NCBI GenBank assembly: GCA_964019335.1
Contig: OZ025736.1
Location: 1-64,000 of the forward strand
DNA length: 64,000 bases
Direction of reading: 5' to 3'
Origin: Diplonema japonicum
Taxonomy: Eukaryota > Euglenozoa > Diplonemea > Diplonemida > Diplonemidae
The position numbers were made by a program, and so were the translations under genes. Below, piece after piece: positions 1-11,857 of the stretch. The notes below the pieces were generated by a model. The model worked only from the letters and a program-made list of their open reading frames with translations. It did not search any database and was not told the origin of the DNA. Numbering within the stretch: position 1 is the stretch's first letter; each line of letters opens with the position of its first letter.

Positions 1-1064
1 GGGAAGATAAGATAAGAAGCGACGCCAGCGAAGAAGTTGCGTAAGAAAAAGGAAACGGCGGCAACGACAGCGTAACGTGATCCTCTGAGAGAAGGAACAC
101 AGCTTCCTTGTCGGTAATCTTAATGGGCACACCGGCATCGCATAATTCCCCCACCTCCGAACGGGTCAGATCGTTCCCACTCCTTTTAACAGACGGCGCA
201 CGTCCAGGGCTTTTTGTAGCTCTGTCGGGCAATAAAATCTTACGATTGGGAGACAAACTACTATGTCGCGACCGCCCTCTAAGATCCGGGCGGGCACTAT
301 GATATCGTTGGCTTGGTGATGGTGATGAAACAATCGAAGGGGGCTGAGTGACGATTGACATGGGCGACACCTGAACCATCTTGTCAACACCAAAAACCTG
401 AACTTGAGCAGGCCTTCGCAGAGACGAAGGTGGAGGTGGAGGTCCGTCCCCATTAAGATTCAAATCGTCGTCTCCCTCGTCACCTTTTTCCGATGACGCG
501 TCAATTAAAACCTCATCTTCACTCTCGTTAAATATAACATCGGATAAATCGATTTTCTGGTATGGAACCGACCTTGCTGGGCTTCCCACCCGCGACACGG
601 AACCCGTTTCCGTTAAGCATGGTGTTCTGACACCGTGCGTTAATCTGGAGTTCGCTCTGTCCCTTGGGGTCTCTATGGCGTTAGTTTTTGACGATGTTGA
701 AACAGGCTGAAAGAACTGTTGGTTTTGAGGGTTTTTTTGTTGTTGTTGTTGTTCCCGGTTTCGGCATGGGGAGAATCTCGCTGAATTTACAAAAGGGAGA
801 ATGAGTTCGCCCGGAGGCAGCTTCCTGACTCCCAGGAGTCTCTTTATCTTTGCTCTGTGTCCTGGTGCCGTGACTATTCTACTGAATTCTTCATCGTCGT
901 CAGCTAAATTTTTCAAATCGATGACATCCTCGTATCCAGCTTTGTCTAGGAATCCTTCTAGTTGGGAGAGACCGTGGCTTCCCAGCCATTCCACAACCTG
1001 TGTTTTCGCTGTGGGGTGGGAGGTTGGTAATCTGTGAGGGGATGGGGTCGTTATGTCTGATTGC

Positions 1065-1069
<5 letters not shown>
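1..1069 (-). CDS. SAM-domain protein, 3' end outside the window
   Basis: The reading frame is open from an ATG at 1069 down to base 1, about 356 codons with no stop, so the C-terminus lies beyond the window. Residues about 24-85 look like a SAM domain: a VVEWLGSHGLSQL start, a DLKNLADDEEF middle and a final helix with KIKRLLGVRKL. SAM domains mediate protein-protein or RNA contacts. The rest is low-complexity: a Gln run (about residue 120), an acidic stretch and a Pro run (PPPPPSS). A run of 29 A on the coding strand sits directly before the ATG. No catalytic domain is visible, so the role is probably scaffolding. The SAM call is from pattern recognition only; the remainder is unassigned. Confidence 0.7.
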
Positions 1070-1100
<31 letters not shown>

Positions 1101-1443
1101 CCACGGGTGGTGCTGCCACCACCCTTTCCCCCCCCCTTTTTTTTGTTGTGTATGGGGGTAAAAAAAAGGAAGAGAAAAAAAAAAAAAAAAAGAAGGCAAA
1201 AAACACACTACTGATTTTTGTCTGAAAAAATAACCTTGTGGGTTATGTAGTTTTCTGTGAATCCCAGAACTTTGGATCCAAAAAATCCGAATAAAAAAGA
1301 AGGGTAACACATAATAATCCTAAATCCGGTTTAAAAAAAAAATAGAATAAAGGGTCTCTTTCTCTCTCTCTCTCTCTCTCTTTACACACATATTTTTTCG
1401 CCCCCCCCCCATCCCCCTGTTGCCCCTTCTTTGTTTAGTGCTG
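1070..1443. other. Intergenic: homopolymers and a CT microsatellite
   Basis: This stretch holds the 29-base A-run before the SAM-domain gene (coding strand), further A, T and C runs, and a (CT)n tract at about 1359-1382. No gene is visible. Confidence 0.8.
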
Positions 1444-1503
1444 TCACTTTTTCGCGTACCTCATACAGACGGTGTATTCAGGAGTGATCGGGAAGTTCTG
1501 TGT

Positions 1504-1541
<38 letters not shown>

Positions 1542-2541
1542 GCTTCAAATCTGCTAAGTGACCCATCAGAACCCGCATTTTGAGCTAAAAAAAATTCCTA
1601 TTGCTAATTCTAGGGCTAGAATGGATTTATTTGCGTCAAGGGCTCAATGTCCGACATATGGAATTTTTTTTTGTGCTGAAATCTTTTTGGTGATCCCCTT
1701 AGGACATAGGCCGGGTCACTTAGCGGGTATGAAGCGTTTTTTGTTTTCCTCTTTTTTTTATAATCCTCGTACCTTCAGCCCTTCTAAGGCGGCTGCCGCA
1801 TGACCCTCAGTGTCATACTCGATGAATGCGTTAGCAACTGTTTTTTTTTTTTTTTTTTTTTTTTTGTATTGCAAAACAAACCTGAAGTGCCTGAAGGAGG
1901 CGGAATCCGGATATCTTTGAAACCGACAAATGGCGAAAATATTACCTTTTTTTTTCCCTATTTTTTTTTTCTTCTTTGGAACGTACCTTCAAAGCGTCCT
2001 TCTGTTTCAAAAGGCTCTGCGGGAAATTTTCAAGGTAGAGGGTTGAATTCACCTCGCCGACGTCTAGCGCCTGCCGCTGCTTCTTATCCGGATTTTGAGC
2101 GGATATTTCGGATTCCTCCCTTGGCCGTTTTGCGGTGATGGCGGAAGACGCGGACTTCGACCCCGTCAAAAGCCCTGTTTTGGAGCCTTTCAAGAACTGG
2201 ATGTCCTTTTCCCTCCGTTCCTTTTGCCTTTGCTTTTCGTTGACCTGCCTGAACGTGCCGTCTAGTTTCGCGATGGAATCAGATTTTGCTTTTGCAAAAT
2301 CAATCTTCATGTTCTTTCCCAAAAACTCAAACCCTTGCAGCTCCCTCATTGCAGCGGTCGCATTCACCAGCTCCCTGTACACCACGAACGCCTGACCCCG
2401 TGTCCTTGGCGTCTTCATGGCCACTACATCAACTAGCGGCCCAAACTGACTGAATAAGTGGTACAAATCCCTTTTAACATCCTCCTTTTTCGGCTTATCA
2501 GGGATGTTCTTGATGTATAATGTTTCTCTCGGGGGGTTCAT
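1444..2541 (-). CDS. U1A/U2B''-type spliceosomal snRNP protein, two RRMs, four exons
   Basis: This is a small nuclear ribonucleoprotein that binds a U1 or U2 snRNA stem-loop. RRM1 (residues 6-90) has ETLYIKNIPDKPKK (RNP2 region), RGQAFVVY (RNP1) and the family linker KSDSIAKLDGTF. RRM2 needs splicing. Exons are 2541-1987, 1945-1882, 1837-1773 and 1497-1444, totalling 738 nt or 245 aa. The joined RRM2 reads STLYLENFPQ ... VGFKDIRIPP ... VANAFIEYD ... ALEGLK ... CMRYAKK-stop, matching the U1A/U2B'' ending. Introns are 41, 44 and 275 nt, all GT-AG. The first two acceptors follow A-runs; the last contains an inverted-repeat insertion. Family length is about 225-280 aa. A 23-nt 5' UTR is likely (acceptor AG at 2565-2566) and ends in about 19 A before the ATG. 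U1A versus U2B'' cannot be decided here. Confidence 0.93.
1541..1736. mobile_element. MITE-like inverted-repeat insertion in snRNP-gene intron 3
   Basis: The ends are inverted copies of each other: 24 bases from 1541 (CGCTTCAAATCTGCTAAGTG...) match the reverse complement of the 24 bases ending at 1736, with about five mismatches in the middle. Without these 196 bp the host intron would be about 79 nt, near the other introns here. No reading frame is visible. The target duplication is unclear because both flanks are T-runs. Confidence 0.55.
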
Positions 2542-3914
2542 TTTTTTTTTTTTTTTTTTCCTCCCTTGAAGGGTGAGGGGTTGAGGGGGATGAAAAGACT
2601 GGGTAGGGGGATGAAGTAAAGAGAAGTGTAACAAGTAATTTAAAAAAAAAAAAAAAAAAAAACTATTCTGTTAACTGAATCGTCCAATACCTCCTATAGG
2701 CGCTCTCAACGACACACCACAGCCATCGCCAATAAAAAAAAAAAAACGAAGGGTGGGGAGGGACAACTTCTCTTTTTTTTTTTCTTTTGATAAAAAAAAG
2801 GGAGAAAAGAAGGAGCACTTTTTGTTCTTTTTTTTTTGCCACATACAGATGATGATGGGAACAACCAAAAACAAAAAAAAAGGTTTTATTTTTTTTTTTC
2901 CCACACCCTCTTCGTCAGTTTTTCTTCACTCATTTAATGAGGCCCTCATTTAAGTAGAAAACCAGAAGCCTCAAAAACAAATTTCATATTTCAGGTTATC
3001 CTCAATTCCAGGAAGAAAAAAAAAAAAAAGGGTCTAATGGCATCCTAAGGGTTTATCAATGTAAGAAGGATGAAGCAAAAAAGCGAAGAGTGTAACACAT
3101 AATTTAAAAAAAAAAAATCGCTCAGTACAGCACGCCTACCGCGGTGTCGGCTCCAAGTGTAGTGATTTGTTGCACCTGTTTTTGAGATGTCTGCCGCTTG
3201 GTAGTGCAATAGCAGACAGCCGGCTAAAGAAGCCCTAAAGAAAAATCACACCCGCTAAAAGCACACTGAAGATAAGGGAGGGGAGGGGTTCTTTTTTTTT
3301 TTTTTTCCTTCTCTTGATTTTTCTTTGGGGAGAAAAAAAATCTTTATTTTTATCGAAACCAAAACAAAAACAACATAAATAAGATGCTTTTTTTTTTTTT
3401 TAATTATGATGATGATGATGGGTAGGGGTGGGGGCCCAACAAACCAAAAACAAGAAAAAAAGAAGAAGAAAAAAAACAGAAACCAAAACAAAAGAGAAAA
3501 AAAAAACTAGAGTTTCCTCATATCCTTCATAATTTCTTTTTTTTTTCAAAAAAAAATTTCATTTACAGAAATCGAATAAAGCTACATCCGTCCCTACCTA
3601 AAGGGACAGGGGTGAGAAAGAAAAGGAGGAAGGAAAATTACTATGGGGGGAGAGGGTGGGGAGAAAAGAGGTTCCGACCAAGAAAGGACAAAAAAAAAAG
3701 GTGTCAAAGGACCGACATGTTTGATCCCGTCAAAAAAAAGAATCTGCTGTATGGTTGGTGCGCAAATGAGTCTAAAAAAAAAAAAAAAATCTCTTCTCCA
3801 AGGGAAAGAAGTTCAAAAAAAAAAAATGTCTTGTATTAACATTCGTGACCTACTAGCTGCCTGAGACATGTGCAATACTTTCAGCTGCGTGCGTCTTTAG
3901 CAAAACATAAGTCA

Positions 3915-3952
<38 letters not shown>

Positions 3953-4035
3953 AAGAAAAGCCTTCCTTTTTTCCAGGCAACATTGTTATAAAGGGGGAGA
4001 GAGAGAGAAAGAGGGAGAGAGAGAGCGAGATTCAC

Positions 4036-4082
<47 letters not shown>

Positions 4083-4150
4083 CTACCTTCTAATGTCAGG
4101 CGTGACTATTAAGCTTGATTTCACTGGATTCATGGTGGTGAAAGTGGCAC

Positions 4151-4184
<34 letters not shown>

Positions 4185-4280
4185 TGCACGGTTATTGGGC
4201 CTTTTGAAAGAAATTTCTTTTCCAGTGTAGTGAGTCAGTCGTGAAACAATGGCAGGAGGAAATAAAAAAAAATTTGATAA

Positions 4281-4315
4281 TTCGGTGTGCGGGTGGGTGC
4301 TCACCGTTCAGGTAG
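4281..4315 (-). repeat. Dispersed 35-bp LINE-tail motif, copy 1
   Basis: Minus-strand reading begins CTACCTGAACGGTGAGCACC and ends CACACCGAA. The same motif occurs at 16891-16926, downstream of a LINE fragment, and at 34903-34929. It is probably the 3' end of a heavily 5'-truncated non-LTR element. Confidence 0.55.
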
Positions 4316-4969
4316 AAAAAAAGAAAGATGAGGGGAGGGGTTTTCTTTTTCTAGAAGGGAGGGGGGGGGGGTCTCGTTTTTGAAACAAAAAAAAGATTCG
4401 CCTCGGGAGGTGTTTTTTGCCAACCCTCTCTTTGCAAGAAAATATCAAATCATACACAAAAAAAAAAAAAAAAAAAAAACTGTTACAAAATCTTTTTTAT
4501 ATTTAATAAAGAGATTATTATAGCAACGTTGCCCTCAAAAAAAAGGGAGGGGGAGGGGGAAGGGGGGAAAAAAAAACAATTCAATCCCACTCTGTCATTT
4601 TCTTCACTCACTAGGGGGGAGACCTTGCACCACTGTGAAATCACCTAACGCCACAAGGCTCCGAACACAAGTCTTGGAGGCCTACAGAGGACGGGCTAAG
4701 GTTTCACATGGCTAAGGGCGGGAAGTAAAAAAAAAAAAGGGAGAGGGAGGGGAACTACTTACTTACGTCGCCCGCCAAGTGACACCAATTGGCGGCACCA
4801 AGGAGGAGAAATAAGTGAAAATAAACTGATTAAAGGAGAGAGGAAAACAGATTAAAAAAAAAAAAAAGGTGTCTTTGAAGGGAACCTGCAGTATGTGACA
4901 AATTCTCTCGCGAAAGAGACTCACGAACCACCATATATCCCTTTTTATTACTTTTTTTTTTTTTTAAAG

Positions 4970-5080
4970 GGTGAAGAACAGGCAGTAACCTGCACGAGCG
5001 CAGAATCTTGGTTTCCCGGGGCGCCGGCTGAGCTGCATACCGCACGCATTAAAGACACGACACGGAACGCAGAAGCTACA
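4970..5080 (-). repeat. Diverged partial copy of the SINE-like repeat
   Basis: It matches the middle of the repeats at 48353-48657 and 57480-57792 in inverse orientation to the form printed there. Shared blocks include CACGAGCGCAGAATCTTGG and GACACGACACGGAACGCAG. Outside this core the similarity is lost on both sides. It is clearly older than the other two copies. Confidence 0.65.
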
Positions 5081-5299
5081 GCCCAACAGAGGTGTGCCCC
5101 TTGTGGACCAAGTACTCGGGTAGGCGTCCTCCTTTATCTCTCATATATATAATTTTTTTTTTTTTTTGAGGTGGCCGCTTTCTAGGGGCGGGGGAATTAG
5201 AGGGGGGGAAACTTACTGCACACTTCACTATATCACATTGAAGAAAAGAGCAGGCTTCATTGCACTGCCCCCCCTTTTTTTTTGGAAACGAAAACAACG

Positions 5300-5659
5300 T
5301 CAAGGGAAAACAGTGACCCGCAGGACGCAGTAGGTGATGGTTAAGCTCGTGGCATAAGTTGTGGAAAACCCGTAACCGGAGTAGAAAGTAGCATCCGTGT
5401 CCCACTCAATGGGAGGTTCTCCGAGCAAAGGGTCATACTGCCTTAACGAAATTCGTTTAGTTGATTTTAATCTCCTATAAGTGAAGCAAGCAGGCAGGCT
5501 TGTGAAGATTAAGAATGCTACATAAGCGGCATCCCCATACCCAGAGTGCGTGGTTTGCACGGCCACACGCCAGGTTAACAGCCCTAACAGTCCCCCGATT
5601 ACTGTGCCTAGGAAGCACAGAGCAAATGAAATCAACAGCATTTTCTTGAATGTCATCAT
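5300..5659 (-). CDS. Small membrane protein of unknown function
   Basis: A 119-aa open frame starts at the first of two tandem ATGs. It opens with a short basic segment (MMTFKK) and a strong hydrophobic helix (about residues 7-30, rich in Leu/Gly), then a second one (about 43-58: AYVAFLIFTSL). A basic loop follows (RRLKSTKR), then a polar stretch with a possible third weak helix near the C-terminus. I do not recognise the family. A short A-run touches the start, as at other real genes here, and codon use is unlike the surrounding homopolymer sequence. The true C-terminus could be altered by an unrecognised intron. Confidence 0.5.
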   Translation of the reverse strand: MMTFKKMLLISFALCFLGTVIGGLLGLLTWRVAVQTTHSGYGDAAYVAFLIFTSLPACFTYRRLKSTKRISLRQYDPLLGEPPIEWDTDATFYSGYGFSTTYATSLTITYCVLRVTVFP

Positions 5660-6395
5660 TTTTTGGGTTTTGTCCTTTCTCGCTGTCCTCCCCCCCAACC
5701 ACCCCTCACGCCCTCCTTTATTTTTTTTTTTGTGTTGTTATATTGTTGGGGGGGAAAAGAAAAAAAAAGAAAAAAAGTATGGGGGAGAGGAGTAACGCGA
5801 AATTTTCTTCTTTTTTTTTCCCCTTCCGTTCATCGTTTTATCTCTGTTTTGAATGAAACATTTTTTTCCCTTCTTCATCCTTTCTTTATTATACCTCTCT
5901 TTTTTTTTTAAAAAAAAGATGCGACAAAAAAAAAAACAGAGGGGAGGGGGGAAGATAGAGTGAGAAAAAACTTGGGGGAGGGGGGGGGGGGGGGGGGGGG
6001 GGAAGAATCTAGGCCATATTTGACATGCCTCTACTCTTATTGTTTTCTGTAAAAATTTCGTGAATAAATGTCAATCTATAAAAAAAAAAAAGAATTTATA
6101 AAAAAACAAATAAATAAAAGAGACATTTAAAAAAAGGGGGGGGTCTTTACCCACACATCTGACAACGGATTTCCTTTCATTTTCTTTTTTTTTTTTTTTC
6201 ACAATCTTTTTTTTTTTCTTTTTCGTACTATTTCACACTTTTGACATTTCCCGGCAATGCGAAAAATCCTCAATCGCTACAAGCCCGAAAAAAAAAAAAA
6301 AAAAAATCTTTTTTTTTATAAAAAAAAAAAGAAAAATCGCAAACCCGCACCCAAATTCAAACATCGTGTGTAAAAGAAAAAAAAAAAAAAAAATC
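5660..6395. other. Homopolymer-rich intergenic spacer
   Basis: It contains A and T runs and a long G-run (about 5973-6002). It also carries AAAAGAGACATTTAA at about 6116-6130, a short string seen again at 16816 and 58809. No gene is visible. Confidence 0.75.
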
Positions 6396-7046
6396 TCACA
6401 AGTCACGGGCACGGCTCAGCACATAACATTTATAAGGCCCAACCCTTTCCTCTTTCTCCACAACGACTGTGTCATCACAATCAAGCAAAGCTTTCAAAGG
6501 CGTCACTTTCACACGCCGATCCTTAGGGGTCTCGAACCAAAGAAACCAAGAAGAAGGGCTGTACGTAAACGACGTCTCAGCCACAATGACCTTTTTACTA
6601 CTGTTCAATGCCTGATCGAACACAGCCTTCACAACGTTGCGAGGGAGGATTTCTATGGTGGATATCATGACGAAATAATCACACACGGGCAGGGGGACGG
6701 GCACAAGACGATGTGTGGAGGCAACCTGAAACTTCATAGACCCTTTGATATAACGTTCTGGAACAACAGCTCTAGCTGGGTTCCAGCTTATTTTGTTCAC
6801 ATGCCCCAAGTCAAATACACGAACATCGCACCCTAGCTCGGCCTGCATCCATGGCAAGACACCTTCCCCTGCTACAAATGGTCCTAGGCTCACATCCATG
6901 ACATTCCCTTCGTTGCCGATCTGGTCGCTGGCCCAGAAGATAACGTTGGCACAGCTTCGAACCGCGTTGTTCTTCATGACGTCGGGCGAGCCCCCGAACC
7001 ACAACCCCAGCCCCCCAACGGGCACCGCAAGACGCATTGCCGTCAT
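6396..7046 (-). CDS. Class I methyltransferase-like protein, possibly degenerate
   Basis: A 216-aa frame starting MTAMRLAV. The order of elements resembles a Rossmann-type SAM methyltransferase. A helix is followed by NVMDVSLGPF (where motif I, usually VLDxGxGxG, would be), then CDVRVFDLG (acidic end of strand 2). Next comes CDYFVMISTIEILP (motif IV region) and SSKKVIVAE (strand 5). Motif I lacks the GxGxG glycines in register, so SAM binding may be weak or lost. The C-terminus (YKCYVLSRARDL) resembles a final beta strand. The substrate is unknown. An A-run lies one base before the ATG. Another family with the same fold is possible. Confidence 0.55.
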   Translation of the reverse strand: MTAMRLAVPVGGLGLWFGGSPDVMKNNAVRSCANVIFWASDQIGNEGNVMDVSLGPFVAGEGVLPWMQAELGCDVRVFDLGHVNKISWNPARAVVPERYIKGSMKFQVASTHRLVPVPLPVCDYFVMISTIEILPRNVVKAVFDQALNSSKKVIVAETSFTYSPSSWFLWFETPKDRRVKVTPLKALLDCDDTVVVEKEERVGPYKCYVLSRARDL

Positions 7047-7102
7047 GTTTTTTTTTTACCCCACCCCCCACCCCTTCAAATTTTCTTTTGAGATTTCGCG
7101 GG

Positions 7103-7133
<31 letters not shown>

Positions 7134-7178
7134 AAAGAGGGATTTAAGTGTAAAAGAAAAAAAAAAAAAGACTGTTAA

Positions 7179-10100
7179 TTAGTAGTACCGCCGTTGTCTC
7201 TCGACCTTTTCGAGGGCGGCATTGGTGTCGCTGTACAGTCTCAGCGTGTATTCTGATTCTATCTCGGACTCGAATGTGTGTGGGACAACGATGTAAGTCC
7301 CTGGGGGCAGCTTCGCCTTGGAAAGCGTGACCTCTGTAAAGCAGGTGTACTTCGTGCGGCATAAATGGGTGAGGTCGTCGTTGTCCGAACACAGATCGAT
7401 GCCTATGGAGGTGTTGTTCGACGGGTCCGTGACGGGAGGGGGCCGCGTGGTCTTTTGAGAAGGCTGGGACGACTTCCTCTGCCCGATTTGAATGGGCGAC
7501 TGGCTTAAAGCAAGTACAACATTGCTTTGCGTCGAAAGGGTTAAACGGTAATTGGGGTTGCATCCCCATGTTCTGTGCTTGTCCCGCGCACCTCCTGCGG
7601 AGACGCCAGGCCGCCACTCCCCAGTGACAACATTTGTTTTCCAGTCTTTTTCGGTAGGGGGTAGTTCCAAGTTTACCTCAGCTCCGGAGTAAGCTTGTAA
7701 CGTGAAATCTCCAGCAGCATAAGGGTACCTTGTACACGGCATCACCAAAAACCCATTTGACGCGTTTCCATGCAATGTGACTGTTAACTCTGTGTGGTTC
7801 ATGCCCCCGGTTCCTACCAAGTCGGTCTGGGCTACTATGTCGTCTTCTTGAAACCCAACCTTCCTTCGTACCCCACCTTCCAACGCACCCGCTCGGAAGA
7901 TGACAAACCCGATTTCTAGCGTATCGTTTTTGACACAGTGCGCGAGCCTCTTTGAGAGCACAAATAATATCTTGGCTTCTTTTTCAGAGAATCTCACGTA
8001 ATACTGAGGATTACCCCTCCACGTCGGGTAGTGGGTGTAGCCTCCCGCGGTGTTCGCTGTGATCGACCAGGTGCCTTCTATGGATGAGGTGCGGTAGTCT
8101 ATGTTGGGGTCTATCTCTGTGATGGTTGTTTTTGTGTTTCCGACAATCTGGAGGGTGAAGTTGGAATCTTGTCGTGGAAAGTAGGTGGAGGGGATAATGC
8201 AGTATGGCTGTCCGCCTCGTTGTTTGAGGCTCTTCACGTTCACCCGAACAGTGACCTTGTCTATGTTCTCGTGGTCCGCGGTGCCAAGGATTGCTTTCTC
8301 GTCGAACTGCAGCGTCTTCCTCACACCATTGCCCTCGCAGACTAAAAGCCCGATCTTCGCCATTGTAGAGTCCGTATCATTGTGCTGTTTCAAGATCAAC
8401 GTCAGAATTGTTTCTTCGACCGACGACAGTAAGTACATAGGGTTGCCCCTCCATGTTCCGAACTGACCAGGACATCCTCCTCTGTTGCTGCCTTTCCATG
8501 CACCTTCAATTGAAACATTCATATTGGCCTTAATCTCCGTGATCCTCACAGGGACAGGCGAGGCAACTGTTAAGAGAAATCCTCCGTTTTGACCTGACTT
8601 CTCCGTGCAGGGCATTACAGTGAGGGATTTCACGGTGGGGTCCACTTCAATGTCCATCGTCACGAATCTGGTTTGTGAGAATTCCGAAGTGCGGACGTCC
8701 TCTTTTGAGGTGAGGGCGACAAGCTTACGAGTGTTGCAATCTGAAGCCATGATCTGGAAGCCTATGGTGTTAGTGTAGACGAGTTCTTTGTTCGACGATG
8801 AGACATTTTTCAGCACGCTGAGCCTTGCGTCTTGTTGCTCGACCTGTACAGTGATGGTGATGGGCTTCTTGCTCGGGATGGCATCGAAGTGTAAAGCGTA
8901 CTGGTCGTTCCTTGTCCATGTGTCTTTGTTCGACGATGAACCGCCGTCTGTTACCCCTGCCACCCATTCGCCCTCAATGCATTCACGGCTCCAAGGATCA
9001 GGTACCGAGCAGATTTTGCCCCTCAGCCTGCAAATGTGTACTGTTGTGAAGTAGTACCCCACGTCCCCCCACGCCATCCAGAACGTGCCGTCCTGCCCGA
9101 ATGAATATTCTAAAGCCTCCAGAATATCTGGTGTCCATTGTTTCGACCCGTCGCACCACCGTCCCCTCCACTTGTTCAGATCCCAGCAGTCTTTCAACCT
9201 GACAAGCTGTTTTCCTCTCACGTCACGGACTTCTAAAACAGGGAAGACATGGTCGGGGGGTATTCCCATGGAGTGTTTCTCGTTGTGGCATGTGCCCTTG
9301 TCGCTGTCGAGGACGAGTCCTACGGGGCATTGGTCGCGGACTGCGTTTTGAAGCTTCTCCCAGAGCAGCCCGCATTTTAGGGTTTCCTTGGACTTTGCGG
9401 TCAGGAGGTGGATGGTTTCGACGAGGCCTCCCGTGAGGTCGGACAAGGCGTGCGCGATGTCGCCGCTGATCTCCAGTGATTCGTACGAGCTGTGCAGCTT
9501 TGCGTAGGCCTTTTCCAAGACGGCGGGCCAGAGCTCTTCGGATTCGGGGGACGAGGCGAAGAGGAGGAAGTTGTCGGCGTCGACTGGGAGGCCGTCATCG
9601 ATGGTCACCGGAACCCATTTCCCGTACTTGAAAAACCGCAGCTGGTAGAAACCGTATTCAGGGTAAACGGACAAGAACGTATGGTGCAGGAGCTTGGGGT
9701 TCGTCGCCACCACGGCAGCCGCGCCGAGAAACCACAGGTCTTGGATCAGACCGACCGCAACGCATCCTTTCTTAACGGTCCCCTTGAACAACGACGAGTC
9801 GAAGCAATAGTCTCTCGGCCGTTTCCACGACGACAGCGGGATGTCCCTGTTCACAAGCGTTGGATCGACCCACACGCTGGTAAGCGAAGGGGGGAAGTCT
9901 TTGTCCATGTGCTGCATTCCCTTCGCCAGGTACATGTCGACGATCTCGTCGCGTTCCACGACGGAGGCCTCCATGCCAGCGTCCCCTTTGAACTCTTCAT
10001 CGGGGAACGACAACAACCTCTCCCTGCCTGATTTCTTGTTGTCCTCCTTGCACCGTTCGAGCTCTGTTTCGGCTATCCTTTCAACGATTAATTTCTCGCC

Positions 10101-11857
10101 GGATACCTCCACGCGTTGACTTGCGTAAATGTGCAGCCTAAAGCTCCCCACCTCCCCTGCGTCCTGCATCGCGGGCACGAATAGGAAGTCCGTCACGGTA
10201 TGGGGCAAATGCGGCAACCATAATGAGCATTCTCCATCGTTTGAAGACACCGAAGTGACCTGTGTCAGCTGAGGCGTATTGTCCAGGATAGACAGTGTGA
10301 AGGGGCGAAGTGTGTCCGCTTGGAGCACAGCGAGTACGTCAGTTTCCGCCTGCAAGGTCAAAGCATAGGAAGGGTTGTGGATCCACGAGGATTTGTTGAC
10401 ATTGCGACACCCTCCGTTGGACTGGTCTGTCCACGACGAATCCTTTACAAACTCCGCCCAGTGTTCCCCACGGGGCAGCTCCTTGACGCTAAGCTTGGTT
10501 TCGCTGTACATGTATATCTGGTAAGACCCGAAAACGCCTGGTTGGGAACAAGCGATGACCAACACGTAACCTGCATCACCCTTGGGGAGTGTGAAGGTGA
10601 TGTTCACGGACGTGACCTGTCTAAACGGTGTCGTGCAGATGACCTTCTCCTTGGTCATGACAACCTGACGCCTGTTCTCGTTGTCGCCCTGCAGTACGTA
10701 CAGGCCGATTTCACTTGAATCGTTGTCGTCCTCGTTAGAGGACTTCGACAGAACCAGGAAAACCTTTGATTTCGCCTCGCTTCGTATGAGATACTGGGGG
10801 TTGGCCCTCCATGAAGAGTGGTCCGCGTTGCCCCCCGCTGTGTCTGCCGACCACGACCCATGGATGACAGGTTGGATACACCAGTCCAGGTCTCTTTTGA
10901 TGGCTTCCAACATAAACTGTGTCGAGATGCTATCGTCGATGGAGACACCGAATTCGTGTTCCGGTCTGATTTCTTTTATTGACAATGAGTAGGATCCGAG
11001 CTTACCAGGCCGGAAGGTCATTGGTATTACTGTGTATGGGAAATCTGTTCCTCGTAGCTTCGAGTGGAGGGGGATGGTGACGGACGCCCTGCCATCACCG
11101 AACTGCGACTCGGCGATAAGGTCTGTTGGGTGTATTTCCAGCATTGACTGGTGGCAATTCTGATCGCTGCGCTTCGCGACCGCGAGGCCGATGCAATGCG
11201 GTACCTCGCCTTCTTTTAAAATCTGTTTCAATGTAATCACAGCTGTCCCCGAACGCGACGGCCACAAAAGAAACTGTCTGTTGTTCCTCCAGCATGTGAA
11301 GTGTAGGCAGCCCCCTGCGGTGTCTTCTTCCCATTTACCGTGGACAGTCGCGACACGAGGGTCCGGGTGGGTTTGGTTTGAAAGGGAAGATGTGATTCGG
11401 TATTTCGCCCGAGTTTCATCGGGGCTTTCGTTTTTGTTTGCCTCCACTGCGGTCTTCACCCTGTCGTGGAGATGGTCCGGGATGTCTGTGTTTGAAATAT
11501 CTAATTCGGTGATGCTTTTGTTTTTTGCCAACAAGTACATAATGGGTTTGAAACACGAGGCGTGCAATGGGTTGCACGACAGGTTTATCTTCTTCAGCGA
11601 AGGGTGCCGCACCGCCATCTCGACCACCTTTGTTGCGCACTGCCCGTTCAGAACGTTTTTCGACAGGTTCAGCTCCTCCAGCTTCCCGTTGTGCCTTGCG
11701 ATCTCCAGCACCGGTTCGAGCCCTTTCGGGCCCACATAGTTCATCGAAAAATCGAACACGGTCATGTCCCCGTTTCTCAGCTGCGTTACGAAGGAGCTGT
11801 TTGCCTTCATCTCTCCTCTTTTGCAGTAAAAGAGGTACAATTCACAGAGGGACGTCA

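Larger units (their letters stand above)
2542..5299. other. Gene-poor, homopolymer-rich spacer
   Basis: About 2.7 kb of A/T runs with short islands of ordinary sequence. Islands include a near-duplicate 40-bp segment (about 2600-2645 and 3065-3110, sharing GGATGAAG and GTGTAACA), a structured island at 3120-3240, a 3'-tail repeat at 4281-4315 and a partial SINE-like copy at 4970-5080. GA-rich microsatellite lies at 3990-4030. No protein gene is supported; the open frames here are Lys/Phe translations of A/T runs. Confidence 0.7.

Noticed and set aside
900-1310. 136-codon minus-strand frame over the start of the SAM gene
   Set aside because: It is out of frame with the SAM domain and its upper half is translated homopolymer.
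1359-1382. (CT)n and similar microsatellites as regulatory elements
   Set aside because: They are simple repeats common across the window with no consistent position to genes.
2671-4304. Several 60-95-codon Lys/Phe-rich frames
   Set aside because: They are translations of A/T runs without conserved residues.
4740-4800. CGCCAA...TTGGCG hairpin as an snRNA
   Set aside because: The stem is 6 bp and lacks any Sm site or family sequence.
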